64,000 bases of DNA from positions 245,688 to 309,687 of the forward strand of contig NZ_BMTO01000010.1 in the NCBI RefSeq assembly GCF_014649715.1, read 5' to 3'. Positions 32,715-40,339 of this stretch are shown piece by piece. This DNA is from Streptomyces lateritius. GTDB lineage: Bacteria; Actinomycetota; Actinomycetes; Streptomycetales; Streptomycetaceae. A program made the translations under genes and the position numbers. Each line of letters starts with the position of its first letter. The first letter of the stretch is position 1. The notes under the pieces are model-generated. The model did not search any database. It was not told the DNA's origin and worked only from the letters and a program-made list of their open reading frames with translations.

Positions 32715-33146
32715 GTGACCATCGAGACGACCAGCGCCGGGACCACCGAGTCGGACACGGTACGGAAGATCCTGACCGCCACGGGCGACACCTGGGCCGT
32801 CGTCGGGCTCTCCTCGAACCGGTCGCGTGCGGCGTACGGCGTCGCCGCGGAGCTGCAGCGCTACGGCAAGCGGATCGTGCCCGTCCACCCGAAGGCGGAG
32901 ACGGTGTACGGCGAGCAGGGCTACGCCTCGCTCGCCGACATCCCGTTCCCGGTGGACGTCGTCGACGTGTTCGTCAACAGCGAGCACGCGGGGCAGATCG
33001 CGGACGAGGCGGTGGCGATCGGCGCCAAGGCCGTCTGGTTCCAGCTCGGTGTGGTCGACGAGGACGCGTACACGCGGACCCGTGCGGCCGGCCTCGACAT
33101 GGTCATGGACCGCTGCCCGGCCATCGAGATCCCGCTGCTCGGCTGA
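32715..33146 (+). CDS. CoA-binding domain protein (YccU type)
   Basis: 143 aa, one Rossmann-like CoA-binding domain: WAVVGLSSNRSRAAYGVAAELQRYGKRIVPVHPKAETVYGEQGYASLADIPFPVDVVDVFVNSEHAG and KAVWFQLGVVDEDAYTRTRAAGLDMVMDRCPAIE. GTG 32715 is set by GGGAGG about 7 bp upstream. The domain is that of succinyl-CoA synthetase alpha but stand-alone, and its role is unknown; it may bind CoA or acyl-CoA as a sensor. Confidence 0.9.
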   Translation: MTIETTSAGTTESDTVRKILTATGDTWAVVGLSSNRSRAAYGVAAELQRYGKRIVPVHPKAETVYGEQGYASLADIPFPVDVVDVFVNSEHAGQIADEAVAIGAKAVWFQLGVVDEDAYTRTRAAGLDMVMDRCPAIEIPLLG

Positions 33147-33147
33147 A

Positions 33148-33166
33148 CCGGGCCCGCCGTGCCCGG
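33148..33166 (+). terminator. Bidirectional hairpin between convergent genes
   Basis: CCGGGC (33148-33153) pairs with GCCCGG (33161-33166) around CCGCCGT, immediately after the CoA-binding gene stop and 20 bp from the stop of the XRE gene. Confidence 0.5.
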
Positions 33167-33186
33167 CTCACGGGGGTCCGGTCGCC

Positions 33187-33759
33187 TCAGCGTACGGGCG
33201 GGATGGAGACGGCCATGGTCATCTCGACCTTCTCCTCACCGTCGTTGCGATAGGCGTGCGGCAGGTTCGCCTCGAAGACGGCCGACGTTCCGGCCGGCAG
33301 CTTGTGCTCCTCGCCCTCGACCACCAGGGTGAGCACCCCCTCGGTGACGTGCAGCAGCTCGGTCGTGCCGTCGGGGTGGGGGTCGGAGGCGCTGCCGTCG
33401 CCGGGCATGAGCGTCCAGGACCAGAGTTCCAGCGGCCCGCGCGCCTCGGTGCCGACCAGGAGGGTGGTGTGGCTGCCGGTGGAGGTGGACCACATGCGCA
33501 CGGCCTGGCTCGGCGGGACGAGACGGACCTGGGGGCCCTGCTCGTAGTCGAGGAGGGTGGTGATCGAGACTCCGAGGGCGTCCGCGAGCTTCACGGTGGT
33601 GCCGACGCTGGGGTTCGTGCGGGCCTGCTCGATCTGGATGATCATGCCGCGGCTCACGCCGGCGCGCGCCGCGAGCGCGTCGAGGGTGAAGCCGCGTTCG
33701 TTGCGCCACCGCTTGAGGTTCCGCGCGAGCGACTGCGTGAGCTGATCGAGGTCCGACAC
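33187..33759 (-). CDS. XRE-family regulator with cupin domain
   Basis: 190 aa. HTH_3 (about 8-65): SLARNLKRWRNERGFTLDALAARAGVSRGMIIQIEQARTNPSVGTTVKLADALGVSITTLL. Cupin_2 (about 115-185): TEARGPLELWSWTLMPGDG, HPDGTTELLHVTEGVLTLVVEGEEHKLPAGTSAVFEANLPHAYRNDG. GTG 33759 (MSDLDQLTQ) is preferred; ATG 33792 lies inside an operator palindrome and upstream of any likely transcript start. The cupin probably binds a small ligand. The divergent EamA exporter is the likely target. Confidence 0.9.
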   Translation of the reverse strand: MSDLDQLTQSLARNLKRWRNERGFTLDALAARAGVSRGMIIQIEQARTNPSVGTTVKLADALGVSITTLLDYEQGPQVRLVPPSQAVRMWSTSTGSHTTLLVGTEARGPLELWSWTLMPGDGSASDPHPDGTTELLHVTEGVLTLVVEGEEHKLPAGTSAVFEANLPHAYRNDGEEKVEMTMAVSIPPVR

Positions 33760-33765
33760 ATTCCG

Positions 33766-33840
33766 TCCAATATTTTGGATGACAGAGTTCATTATATTGA
33801 ACTACTGTTGTGGTCTATCGAAGTGTACCCAGCTGTACAC
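33766..33840. promoter_or_regulatory. Divergent promoter region with three inverted repeats
   Basis: TCCAA-TATT-TTGGA (33766-33779), GTTCA-TTATAT-TGAAC (33787-33802) and GTGTAC-CCAGCT-GTACAC (33823-33840). The second contains, on the minus strand, a perfect TATAAT -10 box (33796-33791) for the XRE gene. The layout fits autorepression plus control of the EamA gene; which repeat binds XRE is not known. Confidence 0.7.
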
Positions 33841-33877
33841 CGCACTGTACTGCGCGACCGCCGTCTGCGAGGAACCC

Positions 33878-34747
33878 ATGACCGCTCTGTTCGCCCTGGC
33901 CACCGCACTCCTGTGGGGACTGGCCGACTTCGGCGGCGGGCTGCTCACCCGGCGCATGCCGGCCCTGACGGTCGTCGTCGTCTCCCAGGCGATCGCGGTC
34001 GTCGTCCTCGGCGCGATCGTGGTGGCCACCGGCGGCTGGAGCGAGGCCGGACCACAGCTCTGGTACGCGGTCGCGGCGGGTGTGGTCGGCCCGGTGGCGA
34101 TGCTCTGCTTCTACAAGGCCCTGGCCCTCGGGCCGATGGGCGTGGTCTCCCCCCTCGGCTCCCTCGGCGTCGTCGTCCCCGTGTCCGTCGGCCTGCTGAT
34201 CGGCGACCGGCCGGGGCTGCTGCAGTTCGCCGGAATCGGCGTGGCGATCGTCGGCATCGTGCTGGCCGGCGGCCCGGAGCTGCGCGGCGCGCCGGTACAG
34301 CGCCAGGCGGTCCTCCTCACCCTCGTCGCCGCCTTCGGGTTCGGCTCGGTGATGGCGCTGATCGCCGAGGCCTCCTCCACCCTCACCGGGCTCTTCCTCG
34401 CGCTGTTCGTACAGCGGGTCACCAACGTCGCGGTGGGCGGCGCGGCGCTGTTCGTCTCCGTGAAGCGGGGCGGGCGGGCGCTGCCCGAGGACGGCGGCGG
34501 CGTGAAGGCCGTCCTGGCGGCCCTCCCGGCACTCGCCTTCGTGGGTCTGGCCGATGTCGCCGCCAACGGCACGTACTCGATCGCCGCGCAGAACGGTCCC
34601 GTGACCGTCGCCGCCGTCCTGGCCAACCTCTACCCGGTGATCACGGCGCTGGCCGCCCGCGGCGTGCTCAAGGAACGGCTGCGGGCGGTGCAGGCAGCCG
34701 GCGCGGGCCTGGCGCTGGTCGGCACCGTGCTCCTCGCGACAGGCTGA
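33878..34747 (+). CDS. EamA/DMT-family transporter
   Basis: 289 aa, ten predicted membrane segments in two EamA repeats (MTALFALATALLWGLADFGGGLLTRRMP; second repeat from about residue 150 with VLLTLVAAFGFGSVMALIAEASS). The end LANLYPVITALAARGVLKERLRAVQAAGAGLALVGTVLL is typical. GAGGA lies about 6 bp before ATG 33878; the longer frame upstream crosses the operators and is Cys/Leu-rich. Probably an exporter of a small metabolite controlled by the divergent XRE-cupin protein. Confidence 0.9.
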   Translation: MTALFALATALLWGLADFGGGLLTRRMPALTVVVVSQAIAVVVLGAIVVATGGWSEAGPQLWYAVAAGVVGPVAMLCFYKALALGPMGVVSPLGSLGVVVPVSVGLLIGDRPGLLQFAGIGVAIVGIVLAGGPELRGAPVQRQAVLLTLVAAFGFGSVMALIAEASSTLTGLFLALFVQRVTNVAVGGAALFVSVKRGGRALPEDGGGVKAVLAALPALAFVGLADVAANGTYSIAAQNGPVTVAAVLANLYPVITALAARGVLKERLRAVQAAGAGLALVGTVLLATG

Positions 34748-34793
34748 GCGCCCGCTCGCCGTCCGGCCCTGATCGGCCCTCGCGGTTCCCTGA

Positions 34794-35543
34794 TCAGCTC
34801 TCGGCGAGATCCCACTCCGCGAGGGCGGCGAGCTGCTCGGAGGTCACACCGTCCGGGATCGGCACGGGAGGTGGCGTACGCAGCGGCGGCTGCCAGCCCT
34901 TCTCCGGGTCCCAGCTCCGTACGATCCGGGCCGGGGCCCCGGCGACCACCGAGTGGTCCGGTACCTCTCCCCGTACGACGGCGCCGGCCGCCACGACCAC
35001 GTTGCGCCCGAGGCGCGCGCCCGGCAGGATCACCGCGCCCGTGCCCACCCAGCAGCCCGGGCCGATCTCGACCGGCTCGGAGCGGGGCCACTGCCGGCCG
35101 ACCGGCTCGTGGGGATCGTCGTAACTGTGGTTGGTCGAGGTGATGTAGACGTACGGCCCGCAGTACGTGTCCGAGCCGATGGTCACCGTGGTGTCGGCGA
35201 TGACGTGACTGCCGCGCCCCAGGACGACGCCGTCGCCGAGGGTCAGGATCGGGGCGGGACCGAGGTCGAGTCCGGGGAGCATGCCGGCGGTGAGGGTGAC
35301 CTGCTCGGCGATGATGCAGTGCTCGCCGATCTCGATCCAGGGTTCACCGAAGACCGTGCCCTGCGGGAAGGCGAGCCGGGTCCCGGCGCCCAGGCGGCGG
35401 AAGCGCAGCTTGCCGGGGTGCTCCGCGGTGACGGCGCCGGCCTGCTGCACCCAACGCCGGCCGCCCTGCAGGGCGTGGGCGACCACCCGGCGCCGCCAGA
35501 CGGTGAAAGATGAGAACGTGTTTCTGTTCCTCGGCACCCGCAC
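34794..35543 (-). CDS. Hexapeptide-repeat acyltransferase (left-handed beta helix)
   Basis: 249 aa. Hexad repeats run from about residue 70 to 210 (WIEIGEHCIIAEQVTLTAG, ILTLGDGVVLGRGSHVIADTTVTIGSDTYCGPYVYITSTNHSYDD, VEIGPGCWVGTGAVILPGARLGRNVVVAAGAVVRGEVPDHSVVAGAPARIV). The His in STNHSYDD matches the catalytic His of the maltose/galactoside O-acetyltransferase family. Start GTG 35543 is uncertain because the first codons are atypical; GTG 35537 or a later one is possible. Acceptor unknown. Confidence 0.87.
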   Translation of the reverse strand: MRVPRNRNTFSSFTVWRRRVVAHALQGGRRWVQQAGAVTAEHPGKLRFRRLGAGTRLAFPQGTVFGEPWIEIGEHCIIAEQVTLTAGMLPGLDLGPAPILTLGDGVVLGRGSHVIADTTVTIGSDTYCGPYVYITSTNHSYDDPHEPVGRQWPRSEPVEIGPGCWVGTGAVILPGARLGRNVVVAAGAVVRGEVPDHSVVAGAPARIVRSWDPEKGWQPPLRTPPPVPIPDGVTSEQLAALAEWDLAES

Positions 35544-35657
35544 ACGGTAGTCGCCGCCGTCGTACCTGATCAGTGGGGTGCCCTGTGATGTCCGTCATGG
35601 GCCGCCGCTAGGGTGCCCTCAGGCGTGACGGAAACGGCGAACGATCGGGAGCGGACA

Positions 35658-36185
35658 ATGGCAGAGGCGTTGATCAAGGGCGTGGGCGGCAAGGAGCCGA
35701 AGGTCGATCCGACCGCCTTCACCGCCCCGACCTCCGTCGTGCTGGGCGATGTCACCCTGGGCGCCCGCGTCAGTGTCTGGTACCACGCTGTGCTGCGCGC
35801 CGACTGCGGTCCCATCGCCGTCGGCGAGGACTCCAACATCCAGGACAACTGCACGGTCCACGTCGACCCGGGCTTCCCGGTCACCATCGGCGCCCGCGTG
35901 ACCGTCGGCCACAACGCGACCGTCCACGGCTGCACGGTCGAGGACGACGTCCTCGTCGGCATGGGCGCCACGATCCTCAACGGAGCGCGTGTCGGCGCCG
36001 GTTCGCTCGTCGCGGCGCAGGCGCTGGTACCGCAGGGGATGGAGATCCCGCCCGGCTCGCTGGTCGCGGGCGTCCCGGCGAAGGTCCGGCGCCCGCTGAC
36101 GGAGGAGGAGCAGGCCGGCATCCGACTCAACGCGGAGATGTACCTGCACCTGGCGAAGGGCCACGCCGAGGTCTTCACCGACTGA
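35658..36185 (+). CDS. Gamma-carbonic anhydrase-like protein
   Basis: 175-aa left-handed beta-helix protein. It begins LIKGVGGKEPKVDPTAFTAPTSVVLGDVTLGARVSVWYHAVLRAD, has NIQDNCTVHVDPGFPVTIGARVTVGHNATVHGCTVEDDVLVGMGATILNGA (the HxxxxH zinc ligands) and PGSLVAGVPAKVRRPLTEEE. The family (YrdA/CaiE/PaaY) includes true gamma carbonic anhydrases and thioesterase-like members, so catalysis is likely but unproved. GGGAG lies upstream of ATG 35658, and TAGGGT at 35609-35614 is a candidate -10 box. Confidence 0.92.
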   Translation: MAEALIKGVGGKEPKVDPTAFTAPTSVVLGDVTLGARVSVWYHAVLRADCGPIAVGEDSNIQDNCTVHVDPGFPVTIGARVTVGHNATVHGCTVEDDVLVGMGATILNGARVGAGSLVAAQALVPQGMEIPPGSLVAGVPAKVRRPLTEEEQAGIRLNAEMYLHLAKGHAEVFTD

Positions 36186-36222
36186 GGACACTCCCGGTGG
36201 GCCGCGAGGGCTCGCGTACGAG

Positions 36223-36260
36223 GAAGGGCGCGGCGCCCCTGCCGGGGTGCCGCGCCCTTC
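36223..36260. terminator. Strong bidirectional terminator
   Basis: A 17-bp stem: GAAGGGCGCGGCGCCCC (36223-36239) against GGGGTGCCGCGCCCTTC (36244-36260) with one G-T pair and a 4-nt loop. It ends two convergent genes, the carbonic-anhydrase-like gene and dedA. Confidence 0.88.
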
Positions 36261-36297
36261 TCCGTACCGTGGTACCGCCGTCGTACCGGTGTCGTCG

Positions 36298-36981
36298 TCA
36301 GTCCGCGACCGGGACCGGGACCGGCTCAGCGGCCGGTGCCTCCGCGGTCGTCTCGGCCTTGGCCGCCTCGGCCCTGGCCGCCGCCTTCTTCGCGCGGTTC
36401 TTCAGGATCAGCATCGAGGCGAGGCCCATCACGACGGCGAGCACGAGCCCGAGCCACGAGAAGCGCTTCAGCCACGCCTCGGCGACGACACCCACCGAGT
36501 AGATGACGGCCGTGGTGCCGCCGGCCCAGAGGATCCCGCCGAAGACGTTGGCGATGAGGAACTTCCAGTACGGCATGCGCAGAACGCCGGCGAGCGGGCC
36601 TGCGAAGATCCGCAGCAGGGCGACGAAGCGGCCGAAGAAGACCGCCCACATGCCCCACTTCTCGAAGGACCGCTCGGCCATCGCGATGTTGGCCTCGCTG
36701 AAGTGCTTGGGGAACTTCTTCCCGAGCCAGGCGAGCAGCGGCCGGCCGCCCCGGCGGCCGATCGCGTAACCGATCGAGTCGCCGATGATCGCCCCGGCCG
36801 TGGCGCAGGCGCCGAGGACGTACGGGTTGATGTCGCCGTGCTGCGAGGCGAGCAGCGCCGAGCTCACGAGGACGATCTCACCGGGCAGCGGGATGCCGAG
36901 GCTCTCCAGCCCGATCACCACCCCCACCAGCGCGTAGATGGCGACCGCGGGAATCGTCTCCAGCCACTCCTGGACGTGCAA
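36298..36981 (-). CDS. DedA family membrane protein
   Basis: 227 aa, SNARE-associated/DedA domain: ESLGIPLPGEIVLVSSALLA, GDSIGYAIGRRGGRPLLAWLGKKFPKHFSEANIAMAERSFEKWGMWAVFFGRFVALLRIFAGPLAGVLRMPYWKFLIANVFGGILWAGG with the conserved F/YxGRFxPxxR-like segment. The C-terminal 35 residues are an Ala/Glu/Lys/Pro-rich cytosolic tail. DedA proteins are thought to move undecaprenyl phosphate or other lipids across the membrane; UppP and the TVP38 protein in this window act in related processes. Confidence 0.93.
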   Translation of the reverse strand: MHVQEWLETIPAVAIYALVGVVIGLESLGIPLPGEIVLVSSALLASQHGDINPYVLGACATAGAIIGDSIGYAIGRRGGRPLLAWLGKKFPKHFSEANIAMAERSFEKWGMWAVFFGRFVALLRIFAGPLAGVLRMPYWKFLIANVFGGILWAGGTTAVIYSVGVVAEAWLKRFSWLGLVLAVVMGLASMLILKNRAKKAAARAEAAKAETTAEAPAAEPVPVPVAD

Positions 36982-37104
36982 CGCGGGTTCCTCCCGTTTC
37001 GACCCTCTCGGCCCGAAGCCGCGGCGCGCGCGGCGTCGCGCACGCCGGGGCAGCCTACCTGGTCACGGAGAGCGGACGCCCGCCCCTGGGGCCCGGGCGC
37101 ACGA

Positions 37105-37139
37105 CCGCCCCCGCGCCCGGGGAAACGGCGCGGGGGCGG
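37105..37139 (-). terminator. Terminator of the hotdog thioesterase gene
   Basis: A perfect 13-bp stem, CCGCCCCCGCGCC (37105-37117) with GGCGCGGGGGCGG (37127-37139), loop CGGGGAAAC, located 18 bp after the minus-strand stop. Confidence 0.8.
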
Positions 37140-37156
37140 AAGGCGGCGGCCAGGGG

Positions 37157-37609
37157 TCAGGCGTTCGGGCGCAGGGTCCAGACCACGGTCATCTCGCCGG
37201 TCACGGCGCCGTCCTCGCGCGTGATCTCGATCCGCACGGGGAACTCCGGGCGCTCGCCCGCGTCCAGCTCGGCGACGACCTCGGCGGCCGGGCGGCCGAG
37301 CGTGGCGGTGGCCGTGACCACGCCCATGGCGAGCTTCTTGTACCCGATCTCAGCCTTCACGGCGAGCGGCACGGCGCGGCCGAGCTGGTCACCGAAGGCG
37401 GCGAGGACGATCGCGCCACTGGCCGACTCGGCCAGCGTGAACATGGCTCCGGCGTGCGGGCCGCCGACGTGGTTGTGGTAGTCGGCCTGGTCCGGCAGGC
37501 GGACGACGGCACGCTCGGAAGTGGTCTCCAGGAACTCGAGGTTGAGGGTCCTGGCCATGGGGACCGTGGCGGCGAGCATCTCGCCGACGGACATCTGGTC
37601 TGCGCTCAT
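37157..37609 (-). CDS. DUF4442/PaaI-like hotdog-fold thioesterase
   Basis: 150 aa. It contains RAVVRLPDQADYHNHVGGPHAGAMFTLAESASGAIVLAAFGDQ, where HNHVGGPHAGAMFTLAE is the hotdog active-site region of PaaI-like enzymes, and VPLAVKAEIGYKKLAMGVVTATATLG. Likely hydrolyses an acyl-CoA thioester; the substrate is unknown. Starts MSADQMSVGEMLAATVPMARTLNLEF, typical of actinobacterial members. Confidence 0.88.
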   Translation of the reverse strand: MSADQMSVGEMLAATVPMARTLNLEFLETTSERAVVRLPDQADYHNHVGGPHAGAMFTLAESASGAIVLAAFGDQLGRAVPLAVKAEIGYKKLAMGVVTATATLGRPAAEVVAELDAGERPEFPVRIEITREDGAVTGEMTVVWTLRPNA

Positions 37610-37731
37610 GGGCCGATGTTACCCACGAGTAGGAGGGATGGCCATCCCTGCGGCGCCCCATGGTCCGCCTCCCCGAGCCCTCCGGACCCTCTCCGGCGGG
37701 GCCGGGCGTAGCAGCCTTCCCGTCGCACCCC

Positions 37732-37737
37732 TATGGT
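37732..37737 (+). promoter_or_regulatory. -10 box of the repeat-rich membrane protein gene
   Basis: TATGGT ends eight bases before ATG 37746, with no ribosome site between, suggesting a leaderless transcript. Confidence 0.45.
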
Positions 37738-37745
37738 TACTGGCC

Positions 37746-38825
37746 ATGTGGCCAGGACAGCAGCCGCCCGGGGGCGAGCAGAACCCGCAGGACCAGAACC
37801 CGTATCAGCAGCCGGGTTATCCCCAGCAGCCGAACCCGTACCAGCAGCCGGGATACCAGCAGCCGCCGACGCAGCCGGGTTACCCGCAGCAGCCGCCGAC
37901 GCAGCCGGGTTACCCGCAGCAGCCGCCGGCCCAGGCCGGTTACCCGCAGCCCAACCCGTACCAGCAGCCGACCGGCCCGCAGTACGCGGTGCCGGGGCCG
38001 CCGCAGGGCGGACCGGGTGACGGCAAGAAGAAGCAGACGACGCTCATCGCCATCGGCGCCGCGATCGCCGTGGTCGTCGCCGCCGGGGTGACGGGCTTCC
38101 TGGTCCTCGACAAGGACGACGACAAGAACACCCACGCCGGCGACGACCCCAAGCCCTCCGTGTCGGCGCCGACGTCCGCCGCCCCGTCGCCCTCGCTCGA
38201 CAACCCGCGTGACGACGCCGGGCAGCAGCCGACGATCCCGGGGTGGAAGGTCGTCCACAACCCGAAGTACGGCACGCTGTTCGACGTACCGCCGGAGTGG
38301 GAACTGCTCAAGCCCGGCTCCATCACGTTCTTCGAGGACGAGAAGAAGGGCGACGGCACGCCTGTCGTCACCATGTCGGCGCCCGCGCGGTTCAAGAGCA
38401 AGTGGTGCACCTTCGACACCGACAAGAACGGCACCGAGGAGACCTGGGGGCTGAGCACCGCGGGCACCAAGGGCGGCCAGGGCGCCAAGAACACCTCGGA
38501 GGCGGCGTTCAACGAGGCCGGCAACTGGGTGTGGGCCGGTTACGCCCAGCACATGCCCAAGGGCACCATCAAGATCACCAAGGCCGTCCCGTACACGACC
38601 AAGTCGGGGCTCGTGGGCAGCATGTCGACCGCCACCGCCCCGGGCATCAAGAAGCGGAACAAGTGCGAGTCGGACGGCAAGTCCATCGCGTTCTCCTTCA
38701 AGAACTCCAAGGGCGACTTCTCCTCGTTCGTGCTCTACGCGGCCGACGGGGTCAAGGACGAGCTGCCGGACGCCACGATCCAGCAGATCCTCTCCACCGT
38801 GCGGCTGGCCCCGGCGTCGTCCTGA
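37746..38825 (+). CDS. Membrane-anchored protein with Pro/Gln/Tyr-rich cytosolic repeats
   Basis: 359 aa. Residues 1-95 are low complexity (repeated QPGYPQQPPT and NPYQQPGY). One membrane segment follows at about 99-120 (TLIAIGAAIAVVVAAGVTGFLVL) after a KKK stop, then an acidic/Ser-Pro linker to about 160 and an exported domain of about 195 residues with two Cys (KWCTFDTDKNGTEE, KRNKCESDGKS) that may form a disulfide. Similar type-II-oriented proteins with PxYPQQP tails are common in Streptomyces; the outer domain is not recognised. Confidence 0.75.
   Translation: MWPGQQPPGGEQNPQDQNPYQQPGYPQQPNPYQQPGYQQPPTQPGYPQQPPTQPGYPQQPPAQAGYPQPNPYQQPTGPQYAVPGPPQGGPGDGKKKQTTLIAIGAAIAVVVAAGVTGFLVLDKDDDKNTHAGDDPKPSVSAPTSAAPSPSLDNPRDDAGQQPTIPGWKVVHNPKYGTLFDVPPEWELLKPGSITFFEDEKKGDGTPVVTMSAPARFKSKWCTFDTDKNGTEETWGLSTAGTKGGQGAKNTSEAAFNEAGNWVWAGYAQHMPKGTIKITKAVPYTTKSGLVGSMSTATAPGIKKRNKCESDGKSIAFSFKNSKGDFSSFVLYAADGVKDELPDATIQQILSTVRLAPASS
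37861..37950 (+). repeat. 30-bp in-frame tandem repeat
   Basis: Three copies, 37861-37890, 37891-37920 (identical) and 37921-37950 (diverged), each ending CCGGTTACCCGCAGC or similar and encoding a QPPTQPGYPQ unit. Confidence 0.9.
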
Positions 38826-38937
38826 CGCCGACGGTCCGCGCACGTGCGGGGCGGCGGCGTCCCGGGCGCGGCGACCGGGCCGAAGACGTCCGGTAATCGG
38901 TTTGGCAGGAGGTGGCGGCGACAGGGATAGTCCCGGG

Positions 38938-40278
38938 GTGAGAACCTCCGCCGCCTCCCCCCGCACTCCGCTGCGCTCCCGCCGCCCCGAGTGGGCGGGC
39001 CGCAACTATCTGCTCCTGACCGCCGCCGCGATCGTCACCAACCTCGGCACCCACGGTGCCCTGATCGCGGCGGCGTTCGCCGTTCTCCAGTCCGGCGGCG
39101 ACGGCGGCGACGTGGGCCTGGTGGCGGCGGCCCGCACCCTCCCGCTCGTCCTCTTCCTGCTCGTCGGCGGCGCGGTGGCCGACCGGATACCCCGGCACCG
39201 GGTGATGGTCGCGGCCAACGCGCTCAACTGCGTCTCACAGGCGGTCTTCGCCGTCCTCGTCCTCACGGGCGACCCCGAGCTGTGGCAGATGATGCTGCTG
39301 ACCGCGCTCTGCGGAACCGGCCAGGCCTTCTTCAGCCCCGCCGCCGAGGGCATGCTGATGTCCAGCGTCAGCGGTGAACAGGTCAGCCGCGCCTTCGCGC
39401 TGTTCCGGATGGCGATGCACGGCGCCGGCATCGGCGGGGCCGCCCTCGGCGGCGCGATGATCGCAGCGGTCGGCCCCGGCTGGGTCCTCGCCATCGACGC
39501 CGCGGCTTTCGCCTTCGCCGGGGCGCTGCGCGCGTTCCTCGACGTCAGCCACATCGCCGAACGCAAGGCCGGCGGCGGCCTGCTGGCCGATCTCCGCGAG
39601 GGCTGGCAGGAGTTCATCGGCCGCCCGTGGCTGTGGTCGATCGTGGCCCAGTTCTCCATCGTCGTGGCGTTGGTGGGCGCGGCCGAGTCGGTGTACGGGC
39701 CGCTGGTCGCCCAGGAGCATCTGGGCGGTGCCCGGCCCTGGGGGCTCGCGCTGGCCGCCTTCGGAGTCGGCACCCTCGTGGGCGCGCTGCTCATGATGCG
39801 CTGGAAGCCGCGCCGGATGCTGCTCGTCGGCACCCTCGGCGTCTTCCCGATCGCCCTGCCCTCGGCCGCGCTCGCGGTGCCGCTCGACGTGGCGGGTCTC
39901 TCGGTCGCGATGTTCGTCAGCGGTGTGGCCATCGAGGTGTTCGGCGTGGCCTGGATGACGACGCTGCACCAGGAGATCCCGGAGGAGAAACTGTCCCGGG
40001 TCTCCGCGTACGACTGGTTCGGCTCGACGGCCATGCTGCCGCTGTCCACCGCGCTGGCGGGTCCGGCGGAGAGTCTCTTCGGGCGGCGTGAGGCGCTGTG
40101 GGGCTCGGCGACGCTGATCGTGGTGGTGACGGCCCTCGTCCTGCTCGTCCCGGACGTACGGAACCTGACGCGCCGTACGAAGGAGGTCACCGGTCACGCC
40201 GACGGTGCCGTACCCCTTCCGGGGCCGGCGGCCACGATCGCCGACGGCCACGGACCCAAGGATTCCGCGACCACCTGA
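38938..40278 (+). CDS. Major facilitator superfamily transporter
   Basis: 446 aa, about twelve hydrophobic segments. It shows AAARTLPLVLFLLVGGAVADRIPRHRVMVAANAL (the G-x3-D-R-x-x-R-R motif A region) and NLTRRTKEVTGHADGAVPLP in the cytosolic tail. MFS_3/enterobactin-exporter-like subfamily by appearance. GTG 38938 follows GATAGT by eight bases, so a leaderless start is possible; an in-frame TTG at 38902 would add 12 residues. Substrate unknown. Confidence 0.87.
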   Translation: MRTSAASPRTPLRSRRPEWAGRNYLLLTAAAIVTNLGTHGALIAAAFAVLQSGGDGGDVGLVAAARTLPLVLFLLVGGAVADRIPRHRVMVAANALNCVSQAVFAVLVLTGDPELWQMMLLTALCGTGQAFFSPAAEGMLMSSVSGEQVSRAFALFRMAMHGAGIGGAALGGAMIAAVGPGWVLAIDAAAFAFAGALRAFLDVSHIAERKAGGGLLADLREGWQEFIGRPWLWSIVAQFSIVVALVGAAESVYGPLVAQEHLGGARPWGLALAAFGVGTLVGALLMMRWKPRRMLLVGTLGVFPIALPSAALAVPLDVAGLSVAMFVSGVAIEVFGVAWMTTLHQEIPEEKLSRVSAYDWFGSTAMLPLSTALAGPAESLFGRREALWGSATLIVVVTALVLLVPDVRNLTRRTKEVTGHADGAVPLPGPAATIADGHGPKDSATT

Positions 40279-40339
40279 CGCCGTCGAGCCGGCCGCCCGG
40301 CGGCCGCCACCACCGCCACGGCGGTCGCCGGGTCGTCGC

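Noticed and set aside
32827..35124. 765-codon plus-strand frame
   Set aside because: Runs across four genes on both strands and the AT-rich operator region; no recognisable sequence.
37521..37745. N-terminal extension of the PQ-rich protein
   Set aside because: Overlaps the divergent thioesterase gene and its promoter, and lacks a ribosome site; ATG 37746 fits better.
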